In this document: in pieces, positions 16,356-24,797 of the stretch
Layout: each line of letters opens with the position of its first letter
Numbering within the stretch: the first letter of the stretch is position 1
From: JAVBPP01 sp031549535
GTDB taxonomy: Bacteria > Bacillota > Clostridia > Oscillospirales > Acutalibacteraceae
Length of the DNA: 64,000 bases
Assembly: GCA_031549535.1 (NCBI GenBank)
Contig: JAVBPP010000024.1
Span: 1-64,000, forward strand
Reading direction: 5' to 3'
Position numbers and translations under genes: made by a program
Notes under the pieces: model-generated
The model's input: only the letters and a program-made list of their open reading frames with translations
Told to the model about the DNA's origin: nothing
Database searches by the model: none

Positions 16356-17753
16356 TTGCCAAACAAAGTAAAGCTGAATGAAATCGTCATTGATAAAAAC
16401 CGAATTTTTTACGATTGCACGATTACCGGAGAATGGCAGCGCATTTTTCACATGGATCGCGATTTTTTTGTCGAATATAGTGAAGATATGACGCAATGTC
16501 CACCGAGTATTGCGGTGTTACCTTTTATGGGAACCATGCTGGTTCTCTCATGGCTGTTTGATGCGGAGATTATTTTGAATCAGCTTGATTGTGACTTTTA
16601 CGATGCAATCGAGGATATGAAGCGAGAGTACGTGGAAATGTACCCCAAGTTTACCTTCTTGGGCGAGTTGACGGTTGCGCAAATTGTAAAGACAAATAAA
16701 CCAAAACAGCAGCACGGTAACACGGTGTTGTTATATTCAGGAGGCGTTGATGCCAATTACTCGTTGTATACAAATATGGAGGATAAGCCCGCATTGCTTT
16801 CCGTTTGGGGCGCTGATGTAAAATTTGAGGATGAAGCCGGTTGGAATCTGGTTGCCGCACATACGCGCCAGGTTGCTAAGCAACATGATTTACCCTGCTG
16901 CCTGGTCAAGTCCTCATTTCGACGTTTTGTTAACTATGGTGTTGTGAGCAAATTGCTCAAACGTCCAAGCTTTTTAAACTATTGGTATACATTTCATCAT
17001 GGCATGGGCTTGGTTTCGCACGCAGCACCTTACGCCTTTTTACACGGTATTCGCTATGTGATGATTTCTGCTTCCTATTGTTTTAAAGAGTTGCACCGTT
17101 CTTTTTGTGCCTCTGACCCTGCGCTGGATTGCGCCATTCGTTTTTGCGGATGCAAAGTGATTCACGAAGGATATGAAGTTGCAAGAATTACAAAGATAAG
17201 GCGATTGTGTACCTATTCAAAACGGATGGAAACGCCGATGAATTTCCGGGTCTGTTGGGTCACGGGAACCGGCAAAAACTGTTGCATCTGCATGAAATGT
17301 TCCCGAACATGGCTAAATATTTTGACGGAGGGTTTTGATCCGGAGGACTTCGGATTTTCTGTTACATCGGAAACAGTAATGCAGGTAATCGGAACCATAA
17401 CCAACGAAGAGAACTATTCGAAAATTGCAAAAAATGATTTCTGGAAAGATTGTTATTTGCGCTTAAAGGAGTATTTAGAATCCGAACAACAGCATGCGTG
17501 GAAGCCAGATTATTATGAGTTGCTGCACGACCTAATGAAAGAACTGCCATTTGCGAAAAGTCCTGCTGTAGCAGCAAAAAAGGAGACAACGAACCAAGCA
17601 AAGCCCATTCCCTTAAGTAATCCGCCCGTAAAGGTGCTGACAGCGCAAGATGGCGATACCGTCCCTAATTCGGAAAAGAGCCGAAACTTCGCAGCTCGTG
17701 CAAAAAAATTTCTTCGCGGTGGCTCAACCAACTCGCCACAGAATAAAGATTGA
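16356..17753 (+). CDS. PP-loop (QueC/asparagine-synthase-like) ATPase protein, unknown pathway
   Basis: A 465-residue protein with the pyrophosphatase-loop signature VLLYSGGVDANYSLY (SGGVD at 128-132), so it should bind ATP and adenylate a substrate. Near residues 305-320 lies a Cys cluster, CCICMKCSRTW, resembling the zinc site of QueC-like proteins and of a PP-loop family found in polysaccharide loci. The N-terminal 120 residues are not recognised, and the last 80 are low-complexity and basic. Start is TTG at 16356 behind AAAGGAGG. It is a single AT-richer gene between its own strong promoter and a strong terminator, which suggests horizontal arrival. Role unknown; tRNA/base modification and peptide or glycan modification are options. 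Confidence 0.6.
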   Translation: MPNKVKLNEIVIDKNRIFYDCTITGEWQRIFHMDRDFFVEYSEDMTQCPPSIAVLPFMGTMLVLSWLFDAEIILNQLDCDFYDAIEDMKREYVEMYPKFTFLGELTVAQIVKTNKPKQQHGNTVLLYSGGVDANYSLYTNMEDKPALLSVWGADVKFEDEAGWNLVAAHTRQVAKQHDLPCCLVKSSFRRFVNYGVVSKLLKRPSFLNYWYTFHHGMGLVSHAAPYAFLHGIRYVMISASYCFKELHRSFCASDPALDCAIRFCGCKVIHEGYEVARITKIRRLCTYSKRMETPMNFRVCWVTGTGKNCCICMKCSRTWLNILTEGFDPEDFGFSVTSETVMQVIGTITNEENYSKIAKNDFWKDCYLRLKEYLESEQQHAWKPDYYELLHDLMKELPFAKSPAVAAKKETTNQAKPIPLSNPPVKVLTAQDGDTVPNSEKSRNFAARAKKFLRGGSTNSPQNKD

Positions 17754-17779
17754 CCAAACACGGATTTTCTAATGAAAAA

Positions 17780-17836
17780 GCTTCAAAATCCTTAGAATAT
17801 AGCTATCTCTATATTCTAAGGATTTTGAAGCATGTT
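17780..17836 (+). terminator. Perfect 23-bp hairpin terminator
   Basis: Arms 17780-17802 and 17809-17831 are exact reverse complements with a 6-nt loop, followed by ATGTTTTT. A very strong terminator for the PP-loop gene; the length and perfection of the stem are unusual. Confidence 0.85.
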
Positions 17837-17962
17837 TTTATATTAAAATAAAACGTCAAATATCCCAACTCTAAGTTGAGCTGCAACATATTTTTGCAAC
17901 AATTTGTTTGTGGTGTTACCGGCAAAAACAGGCTACAATAAATTGCGGGAGGGAATTATGTT

Positions 17963-19279
17963 ATGGACATGAAACAAATTGGCAAAAATATTGCAGGTCT
18001 ACGAAAAGAAAAGGGGTACACGCAGGAAGCTCTTGCAGAAAAACTTGGAATTTCTCCGCAGGCTGTCAGCAAGTGGGAAACGGGAATTGGTTTACCCGAG
18101 GCGGCGCTGTTGCTCGCGTTATCGGAGCTACTCCATGTGACGATTGATGAAATCTTGCAGCCGGAGAACCGGCAAAACCGTATGGCAGATTTTTTTAACC
18201 GAAATATGCCTGCCCCCGCAGGGAAAATACTGCAACACCTTCCAAAAATTGACCGCTGGAATCCGCCGCCCGGTTGTGACATGTATTATTCCATGCCGGC
18301 GATGGTTGCCGAGGCATTGTGTTGCATTGAGGCGCGGGAGGGGGGAAGACCAGAAAGCGTTACTCTGGAACAAATCAACGATAGATTCCGTGACCTGATG
18401 CATATTATGGGGGTCGGCTATGGGTTTTTATGGTTTGAAAAGCGGCATCTGATTGAGGAACTTTGGCGCATTAATGAACCCGAAGATATGATGAACCGCG
18501 CCATGCGTTACTATGGGCGGGATTATCTTTGGCTTACGCCGCAAAATGCCTCCGGGGAGGAAATGCAGCGTGCTGTGCTGTGGTCCATTGATAGAGGACA
18601 TCCGGTTGTAATGGAATGGGCGGGTGGAATCCCGGAGTACAGTATTGTCGCCGGCTATGAGGAGCGGGGCAAGTGCCTGATTGGGTGGACTTACTGCAGC
18701 GAATGCGCTGCCAAAACCAATGAGCAGGGCATGTTTGTGAATCCGGCTCGCTGGGAGGAGGCGCTGCCCTTCCGCGTTCTGATTATCGGTGATGCAATTC
18801 CGCCATCCTACTCTGACCGGGACTCCATGCACTACGCGCTGGAAACACTGAACCGCAACCAGCCGGGCGGATGGAGCAAGGCAGCGCATGAAGCCCTAAC
18901 CGGTGACCGTTGGGCGGTGGCAGGGGAGGATGCCCTGCAAAAATGGCTGGAGGCCTGTGATACGGAGCAGCACACCATTCAACTCTTGACGGTTGCGGAT
19001 ATCTTTACGCACGCCTTATACCAAAATACCATGTATACGCAAAAATGTCTGTTGTCTTATTACAAAAAGCTGGGCGCGCGCAGCCCCACGCGGGTCAATG
19101 ATGTGGTAAACCAAATTTCTATTGCAGTCATACAACTTGAAAACAGTTGGAACGGGATAGGCAAACAGAAAAAAAAGCCCACGGAACAAGCCAAAGCCTG
19201 CCGCAGGCATATAGAAACCATACTGCAACACCGCCAATCTATGCGCGGGTGGGTAACGGACTTGGCGGAACGGCTATAA
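17963..19279 (+). CDS. HTH_XRE protein with BtrH-like/C39-like C-terminal domain
   Basis: A 438-residue fusion. Residues 1-65 are a clear Cro/C1-type helix-turn-helix (IAGLRKEKGYTQEALAEKLGISPQAVSKWETG). The remaining 370 residues do not look like a ligand-binding regulator. The middle part (AVLWSIDRGHPVVMEW...YSIVAGYEERGKCLIGWTY...FRVLIIGD) resembles the BtrH/papain-like domain found in peptide-processing proteins, though I cannot assign catalytic residues with confidence. The start at 17963 follows GGAGGG. The gene stands alone and converges on gcvPB with a 12-bp gap. It may be a sensor that binds a metabolite or peptide; DNA target unknown. Confidence 0.7.
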   Translation: MDMKQIGKNIAGLRKEKGYTQEALAEKLGISPQAVSKWETGIGLPEAALLLALSELLHVTIDEILQPENRQNRMADFFNRNMPAPAGKILQHLPKIDRWNPPPGCDMYYSMPAMVAEALCCIEAREGGRPESVTLEQINDRFRDLMHIMGVGYGFLWFEKRHLIEELWRINEPEDMMNRAMRYYGRDYLWLTPQNASGEEMQRAVLWSIDRGHPVVMEWAGGIPEYSIVAGYEERGKCLIGWTYCSECAAKTNEQGMFVNPARWEEALPFRVLIIGDAIPPSYSDRDSMHYALETLNRNQPGGWSKAAHEALTGDRWAVAGEDALQKWLEACDTEQHTIQLLTVADIFTHALYQNTMYTQKCLLSYYKKLGARSPTRVNDVVNQISIAVIQLENSWNGIGKQKKKPTEQAKACRRHIETILQHRQSMRGWVTDLAERL

Positions 19280-19291
19280 AACGCATCGGTA

Positions 19292-20731
19292 TTATTCCGC
19301 CCCATACCGTAAAATCGGTTTGCGCACGGCCGCTGTTTCATCCGGCCTGCCGACAGGGGTTGTCACCGGGGCTTGGTGCAGCTGCTCCGGCTGTGTTTTG
19401 GCAAGTTCCGCGAGCTCACAGAGGGTTTGCGCTGCCTGATCCAGTGTTTCGCGGCTTTCGGTTTCTGTTGGCTCAAACATCAGCGCCTCGTGCACAATCA
19501 GCGGGAAATACATCGTGGGCGGGTGAATGCCTCGGTCAATCAAGCTCTTGGCGATATCCGCCGCGCTGACGCCGTGCTGCTTTTTCATCTCCTCCAATGT
19601 AAGCACAAATTCATGCATACAGGGGGCGGAATAGGGCAAATCGTATGTGCCGCACAGGCGTTCCATAAGGTAGTTCGCGTTTAAAACCGCATTCTCCGCC
19701 GTTTCGCGAATCCCATCGGAGCCGAGCGTCAGAATATAGCTCAAGGCCTTTAGGCATACCAAAAAGTTTCCGTAAAAGGCGCGAACACGCCCGATGGTAT
19801 GCTCCGGCTCAATGAAACGGTAAGTGCCGCCCTCCCGCGCGACCACGGGGGAGGGGAGAAAGGGGGCGAGATGCTCCTTACAACCAACGGGGCCGCTGCC
19901 GGGGCCGCCGCCGCCGTGCGGGGTGGAAAAGGTTTTGTGCAGGTTGAGGTGCACCACATCAAAGCCCATGTCACCGGGACGCGTTATGCCCATCACGGCG
20001 TTTAAGTTTGCACCGTCGTAATACACCAGCCCGCCTGCATCGTGAATTATCTGCGTAATTTGTGTAACGTTTTGTTCGAACAGCCCCACCGTATTCGGGT
20101 TCGTGAGCATGAGCGCCGCCGTATCCGGCCCAACTTGGGCGCGCAGGGCGTCTAAATCCACCATGCCCTGGGAGGTGGAGGGAATGTTTACTGTGGTAAA
20201 ACCGTTCATCGCCGCGCTGGCGGGGTTGGTGCCGTGGGCCGAATCCGGAACCAAAATTTTTGTGCGCCTTGTTTCACCCTTGGCTGCCAGATAGGCCTTG
20301 ACCATGGCGAGCGCGGTAAATTCCCCGTGTGCGCCCGCAGCGGGCTGCAGGGTGAAGGCGTCCATACCCGTGATTTCACAAAGGGAGGCACCCAGTGTAT
20401 CCATGGCTTCCAGCGCACCCTGCACACTTTCCTGCGGCTGCAGAGGGTGGATATCTGTAAAGCCCCGCATGGCGGCTACTGCCTCGTTGCGCTTGGGGTT
20501 GTATTTCATCGTGCAGGAGCCAAGAGGGTAAAAGCCGTTATCCACGCCGAAGGCGCTGCGGCTCAGCTCCGTGTAATGGCGCACTAAATCCACCTCGGCC
20601 AGCTCCGGCAGGGGGAGCACCGCACCGCGGCTATGGGCGCAGGGCAGTTCATAGGCCGGGACATCGCAGGCAGGCAGGCTGACGCAGCGCCTGCCCGGGC
20701 GGCTTTTTTCAAAACTCAGTTTCATCCGCAC
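19292..20731 (-). CDS. gcvPB: Glycine dehydrogenase (decarboxylating) subunit 2
   Basis: A 479-residue P-protein beta chain. With GcvPA it decarboxylates glycine and loads the aminomethyl group on the lipoyl arm of GcvH. The PLP-binding Lys lies in VVHLNLHKTFSTPHGGGG, ahead of the Gly-rich loop; PAAGAHGEFTAL and PDSAHGTNPASAAM are other family blocks. Length fits the split two-subunit P protein of Firmicutes and Archaea. The start overlaps the end of gcvPA by 10 nt, so the subunits are coupled. It is the last gene of gcvT-H-PA-PB; the XRE fusion gene converges on its end with no terminator visible between them. Confidence 0.96.
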   Translation of the reverse strand: MRMKLSFEKSRPGRRCVSLPACDVPAYELPCAHSRGAVLPLPELAEVDLVRHYTELSRSAFGVDNGFYPLGSCTMKYNPKRNEAVAAMRGFTDIHPLQPQESVQGALEAMDTLGASLCEITGMDAFTLQPAAGAHGEFTALAMVKAYLAAKGETRRTKILVPDSAHGTNPASAAMNGFTTVNIPSTSQGMVDLDALRAQVGPDTAALMLTNPNTVGLFEQNVTQITQIIHDAGGLVYYDGANLNAVMGITRPGDMGFDVVHLNLHKTFSTPHGGGGPGSGPVGCKEHLAPFLPSPVVAREGGTYRFIEPEHTIGRVRAFYGNFLVCLKALSYILTLGSDGIRETAENAVLNANYLMERLCGTYDLPYSAPCMHEFVLTLEEMKKQHGVSAADIAKSLIDRGIHPPTMYFPLIVHEALMFEPTETESRETLDQAAQTLCELAELAKTQPEQLHQAPVTTPVGRPDETAAVRKPILRYGAE

Positions 20732-22047
20732 ACCTCCTGTAACAGCGTAATCAGGCGGTCCAGCTCCTGCTTACTGACGGTCTCTGTGACACACCACAAG
20801 ATGCAGTCCCTGCCGTGATAGAGAAGGGGCAATCCGCAGAGGATGCCTTGTTCGGCAAGCTTTTGTTCCAGCTGCTCCGGCGGAACCGGGCAGGCTGTGA
20901 CAAATTCGTGAAAGAATTCGCCTGTGCATTGCAGTTCAAAGCCGGGAACGGCGGCAATCGCCTTTGCCGCATAGTGCGCCTTGGCAAGGCATTGCTGCGC
21001 AACCTCGCGCAGGCCCTCCTTACCCATTGCGGCGCAGTAGATGGTTGCGGTCAGGGCGCAGAGCGCCTCATTGGAGCAAATGCTGGAGGAGGCCTTCTCC
21101 CGCCGGATCTGCTGCTCGCGCGCCTGCAACGTCAGCACATAGGCTGTTCGGCCGTCTTTATCGCTGGTTTGCCCAACAATGCGGCCGGGCAAACGCCTCA
21201 TATCCGCGTTCATCACCGCCATATAGCCCAGATACGGGCCTCCGAAGGAGAGCGGCATGCCCAGGGGCTGCATTTCGCCCACGGCCGCGTCCGCTGCGCA
21301 TTCGCGCGGCGTTTGAATCGTGGCCAGCGCGGTTGGATAACAGCCGAGAATCAGCTTTGCCCCCGCCGCGTGAATCAACTGCGCGGCTGCGGAACAGTCC
21401 TCCAGCTGGCCGAAATAGTTCGGGTTTTCAAGGTAAACGCCGGCGCTTTGCTCGTCCAGCATATCGCGCAGGGCAGCCAAATCCGTTGTGCCGTCCTTCT
21501 CCGGAATCAGCAGCAGCTCGCTGCCCGCCGCCGCGCAGTAAGTGCGCAGCACGGCAAGGGTCATGGGCTTAACGGCGGCGGAAACCAGGGTCTTGCCGCG
21601 CTTTTTATCGCGATACATCGCGGCGGCCTCTGCGGCGGCATGCGCTCCGTCATAGACACCCGCGTTGGAAACATCCATGCCCGTTAAAGCGCAGACTGTG
21701 GTTTGATATTCAAAAATCGCCTGCAAAACGCCCTGAGAAAGCTCCGCTTGATAGGGGGTGTAGGCAGTGACAAATTCCTCCCGGGCGCTTAAACTGCGCA
21801 CCACGCTCGGGATAAAGTGCCGATAGGCTCCCGCACCGCGCAGGCAGGTTTTGTAAACGGTGTTTTTCGCCGCCAGGGCTTCAAACCCGGCGAGCAGCTC
21901 CATTTCGCTTTGCGCCTGCGGCAGCTTCAGCGCATTGCGCAGGCGCAGTTCCTGCGGAATGCCGGAAAACAGCTCGTCAACGCACCGCCTGCCAATGGCG
22001 GCAAGCATCTCCTCGCGCTCGGCGGGGGTGTTCGGGATATAATTCAT
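20722..22047 (-). CDS. gcvPA: Glycine dehydrogenase (decarboxylating) subunit 1
   Basis: A 441-residue P-protein alpha chain. It opens MNYIPNTPAEREEMLAAIG, the standard start of the family, and includes YTPYQAELSQGVLQAIFEYQ, VYDGAHAAAEAAAM and GEMQPLGMPLSFGGPYLGY. It forms the active site with GcvPB, which holds the PLP Lys. GCGAGG precedes the ATG; gcvH ends 15 nt upstream. All four cleavage-system genes lie together, so glycine catabolism or reverse glycine synthesis with THF should be possible once lipoylation and GcvL (not in this window) are supplied. Confidence 0.96.
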   Translation of the reverse strand: MNYIPNTPAEREEMLAAIGRRCVDELFSGIPQELRLRNALKLPQAQSEMELLAGFEALAAKNTVYKTCLRGAGAYRHFIPSVVRSLSAREEFVTAYTPYQAELSQGVLQAIFEYQTTVCALTGMDVSNAGVYDGAHAAAEAAAMYRDKKRGKTLVSAAVKPMTLAVLRTYCAAAGSELLLIPEKDGTTDLAALRDMLDEQSAGVYLENPNYFGQLEDCSAAAQLIHAAGAKLILGCYPTALATIQTPRECAADAAVGEMQPLGMPLSFGGPYLGYMAVMNADMRRLPGRIVGQTSDKDGRTAYVLTLQAREQQIRREKASSSICSNEALCALTATIYCAAMGKEGLREVAQQCLAKAHYAAKAIAAVPGFELQCTGEFFHEFVTACPVPPEQLEQKLAEQGILCGLPLLYHGRDCILWCVTETVSKQELDRLITLLQEVCG

Positions 22048-22062
22048 ACAAAGCCTCGCTTT

Positions 22063-22443
22063 TTATAAGTCTTCGGCCAACAGAGCGTCGTAGGCGGCGG
22101 CGTCCAGCAGCTCCGGATTGGCGGCCACGTCTTCCAGCTCAATCAGCCACGCGCCATACGGGTCGGCATTGATGGATTCCGGCGCATTGAGCAGGGCATC
22201 GTTCACACGGGTGACTGTGCCGGAAACCGGGCAGTATAAGTCAGAAACCGCCTTAATGGACTCCACATCGCCGAACACATCGCCGGCCTCCAGCTGCTCC
22301 CCCTCGTCGCAGAGATTGACAAACACCACGTCGCCCATTTCCTCCTGCGCGTGGTCAGAGACGCCAACCCGCGCCTTGCCTTCTTCCAGATACCGTACCC
22401 ATTCGTGGCTCTTTGCAAAAAACAGTTTGTTTGCTGTGCTCAT
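22063..22443 (-). CDS. gcvH: Glycine cleavage system H protein
   Basis: A 126-residue lipoyl carrier protein. The lipoylated Lys is in GDVESIKAVSDLY, and the surrounding GDVVFVNLCDEG and CPVSGTVTRVNDAL are standard. It shuttles the aminomethyl group from GcvPAB to GcvT and electrons to the dihydrolipoyl dehydrogenase. AAGGAG precedes the ATG, with 15 nt to gcvT upstream. Second gene of the operon. Confidence 0.96.
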   Translation of the reverse strand: MSTANKLFFAKSHEWVRYLEEGKARVGVSDHAQEEMGDVVFVNLCDEGEQLEAGDVFGDVESIKAVSDLYCPVSGTVTRVNDALLNAPESINADPYGAWLIELEDVAANPELLDAAAYDALLAEDL

Positions 22444-22458
22444 CGTATTAATCGCTCC

Positions 22459-23544
22459 TTATCGTGATCTTTTATAAAACGGCAGGGAAACAACCTTTGC
22501 CTCCAGCAGCCTGCCGCGGACAGAAAGCTGCAGCATGTCGCCCGGCTGTACACTGCCCGCCTTGACTAAGGCCATGGCTACCGCTTGGTTAACGAAGGGG
22601 CACATCGTGCCGGAGCTAACTGTGCCGATTTCCGCGCCGCCGCTGATTACAGCGTCCCCCTCCCGCGCAATTCCGCGTTGCTGCAGCGCAAGGCCAATGC
22701 GCATGCGCTGCGGCTCGCCCGCCGCCAGAAGAGCCTGTTTGCCGATAAAGTCCTCCTTCTGCAGCTTCACAGCCCAGCCCAAGCCGGTTTCAAAGGGCGT
22801 GACCGTTTCGTCCATCTCATGGCCGTAAAGCGGCATGGCCGCCTCCAACCGCAGGGTGTCGCGCGCGCCCAGGCCGCAGGGGATAAGCCCCTCCGGCTCA
22901 CCCGCCTCCAGCAGGGCGTCCCAGAGCGCGGTAACCTGGGCTTTGGGCGGGTAAATTTCAAAGCCGTCCTCCCCCGTGTAGCCTGTGCGGGAGAGCAGGC
23001 AGGGGATGCCCGCGAGTTCAACATTCTCAACAAAGCTATAATTTTTCTGCGGAAACAGGCTGGCATCGCCCAGCTTGGAAAGGATTTCCTGCGCCTTCGG
23101 CCCCTGCAAGGCCAGCTGCGCCCATTCGTCCGAAACATCGGCGTAATGCAGTTCGCCCTCCAGATGCGCGGCAATCCACTGCGCGTCCTTTTCCCGGTTT
23201 GAGGCGTTTACCACCAGCAAATAGGCGTTTTCGCCCCGGCGATAAACCAGCAAATCGTCCAGCATGCCGCCCGCCTCATTGCACAGGGGAGAGTAGCGCA
23301 CCTGGCCGACAGCCATGGTGGAAAAATCATTGGTGAGCAGCTTCTGCAGATTCCGCAGCGCGTCCTTGCCCTCCAGCAGCAGTTCCCCCATGTGCGAAAC
23401 ATCAAACAGTCCACAGGCATTGCGCACAGCCATGTGTTCCGCCGTAATGCCGGAAAACTGCACAGGCAGCCAATAGCCCGCAAAGGAGACAATTTTTCCG
23501 CCGTATTTCACATGAGACCAATATAGGGGCGTTTGTTTTTCCAT
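22459..23544 (-). CDS. gcvT: Aminomethyltransferase (glycine cleavage T protein)
   Basis: A 361-residue folate-dependent enzyme that releases ammonia from the aminomethyl-lipoyl arm and forms 5,10-methylene-THF. Diagnostic blocks are the N-terminal TPLYWSHVKYGGKIVSFAGYWLPVQ, FDVSHMGELLL, LLSRTGYTGEDGFEIY and GLGARDTLRLEAAMPLYGHEM. The ATG follows AAGGAAG. The upstream gap (23545-23668) is nearly filled by palindromic element B, and no glycine riboswitch is visible, although such switches often control this operon. Transcription may come from the epimerase gene upstream. Confidence 0.96.
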   Translation of the reverse strand: MEKQTPLYWSHVKYGGKIVSFAGYWLPVQFSGITAEHMAVRNACGLFDVSHMGELLLEGKDALRNLQKLLTNDFSTMAVGQVRYSPLCNEAGGMLDDLLVYRRGENAYLLVVNASNREKDAQWIAAHLEGELHYADVSDEWAQLALQGPKAQEILSKLGDASLFPQKNYSFVENVELAGIPCLLSRTGYTGEDGFEIYPPKAQVTALWDALLEAGEPEGLIPCGLGARDTLRLEAAMPLYGHEMDETVTPFETGLGWAVKLQKEDFIGKQALLAAGEPQRMRIGLALQQRGIAREGDAVISGGAEIGTVSSGTMCPFVNQAVAMALVKAGSVQPGDMLQLSVRGRLLEAKVVSLPFYKRSR

Positions 23545-23565
23545 ATAACAGCTTCCTTTTCTATG

Positions 23566-23664
23566 TACTCCTGCATGTAATGGTCGCAGGTTTTGCGGGA
23601 TGAAATGCTTTGCTGTCTGGGATTTTATCCCGCAAAACCCGTGCTACCATTTGATGCAGGAGTA
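23566..23664. repeat. Palindromic element B, copy 1
   Basis: About 99 bp with ends TACTCCTGCAT...ATGCAGGAGTA and an inner hairpin TTTTGCGGGAT...ATCCCGCAAAA around GAAATGCTTTGCTGT. A close copy in the same direction lies at 24698 and a diverged one at 57986. It ends 5 bp before the epimerase stop codon region and could act as a hairpin between epimerase and gcvT. Confidence 0.85.
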
Positions 23665-23668
23665 ATAT

Positions 23669-24676
23669 CTATCGTATCTCTTCGGTTCCTATAATCCAAT
23701 CCACCATATCCGCGGCGGATTGCGCGGCGCTCATGGGGGTGTAGCCCAGCTCAGCCTTGGCTTTGGCGCAGTCAAAATTGCTGTTTGCCCGCAGCTTGCG
23801 GATGGCGTAGCGTGTAAACAGCGGGGTGGTTTGCGTGATGCGGTAGTAGCGCTCCATAGGCGGCGCTACGGCCTTGGCAAGGGCGAGGGGCAGCTTCAGC
23901 TTCGGCGCTTTACATTTCTCATACCCCGGCAAAGTGGCGCAGTGCGCGGCGAGCGCCTGCATCAACCCGTCCACTGTCATGGGCTCGCCCGTAAGCAAAT
24001 AGCCCTCCCCAGCTCTGCCCTGCTCCGCCGCGGCAAGCATGCCGCGCGCCACATCGCGCACATCCACAAAGTTATAACCGCCAAACGCAAGAGATACCGG
24101 AAATTTGCGCTTTAAAAACATGCGCACCATTTCCCCAACATTGGAAATACGAAAATCGTAAGGCCCAATGCACGCGCTGGGATAAACGGCAATCGTCTGC
24201 AGTTGAGGGCTGTTTGCTTCAAACACATAGCGCGTGGCCTCCGCCTTGGTTTTGGCGTAGACGCCCTCCAGAGCCTCCGGGTCAAATGTTGTGATTTCCG
24301 CCATGGCGGCATCGCCCGCCAGCGGCGGAAACGCGTCCACGGAGGATGCATAAATTAATTTTTTTACGCCGCAGTTCAAGCAGGCTCTCACCACGTTTTT
24401 GGTGCCCTCCAGGTTCACCTGCCGCAGCTGCTCGGCGTTTCCGCTGTTCACCTCAATCATGCCCGCAAGGTGGTAAACCACATCCGCGCCCGCAAAGGCC
24501 AGCTCCAGCTGCTGTAAATCCGTAATATCGCCATACGCAATGTTGCAGGGAATGCCGTCAAAAATCGGACTTTGCCTGCGAATCAGGATGCGCGGCACAA
24601 TGCCCCGCTCCTGCATTTCCTTCAATAACGCGTAGCCGATATGGCCGCTCGCACCTGTGATAACCGCAAGTTGCAT
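23669..24676 (-). CDS. NAD-dependent epimerase/dehydratase (extended SDR)
   Basis: A 335-residue Rossmann enzyme. The nucleotide loop is AVITGASGHIGYALL (TGxxGxIG) at the N-terminus; AYGDITDLQQLELAF and VVYHLAGMIEV follow, and YAKTKAEA carries the catalytic Tyr-x-x-x-Lys. The shape is that of nucleoside-sugar epimerases and dihydroflavonol/3-beta-hydroxysteroid-type reductases; the substrate is unclear. GGAGAG precedes the ATG. It is flanked on both sides by same-direction copies of element B, and its TAG stop lies right beside one of them, so the gene may have been moved or bracketed by the repeats. Confidence 0.82.
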   Translation of the reverse strand: MQLAVITGASGHIGYALLKEMQERGIVPRILIRRQSPIFDGIPCNIAYGDITDLQQLELAFAGADVVYHLAGMIEVNSGNAEQLRQVNLEGTKNVVRACLNCGVKKLIYASSVDAFPPLAGDAAMAEITTFDPEALEGVYAKTKAEATRYVFEANSPQLQTIAVYPSACIGPYDFRISNVGEMVRMFLKRKFPVSLAFGGYNFVDVRDVARGMLAAAEQGRAGEGYLLTGEPMTVDGLMQALAAHCATLPGYEKCKAPKLKLPLALAKAVAPPMERYYRITQTTPLFTRYAIRKLRANSNFDCAKAKAELGYTPMSAAQSAADMVDWIIGTEEIR

Positions 24677-24697
24677 CCTATTACTCTCCGTTTCTAT

Positions 24698-24797
24698 TAC
24701 TCCTGCATGTAATGGTCGCAGGTTTTGCAGGATGAAATGCTTTGCTGTATGGGATTTTATCCCGCAAAACCCGTACTACCATTTGATGCAGAAGGAA
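24698..24797. repeat. Palindromic element B, copy 2
   Basis: About 100 bp, very similar to 23566-23664. It overlaps the 3' end of the APH-like kinase gene and gives it its last residues and stop codon. Confidence 0.85.

Noticed and set aside
20815..21687. 290-codon plus-strand frame inside gcvPA
   Set aside because: Opposite a clear P-protein gene; no ribosome site or recognisable domain.
23545..23668. Glycine riboswitch ahead of gcvT
   Set aside because: The gap is almost entirely element B; the conserved glycine-aptamer cores are not visible.
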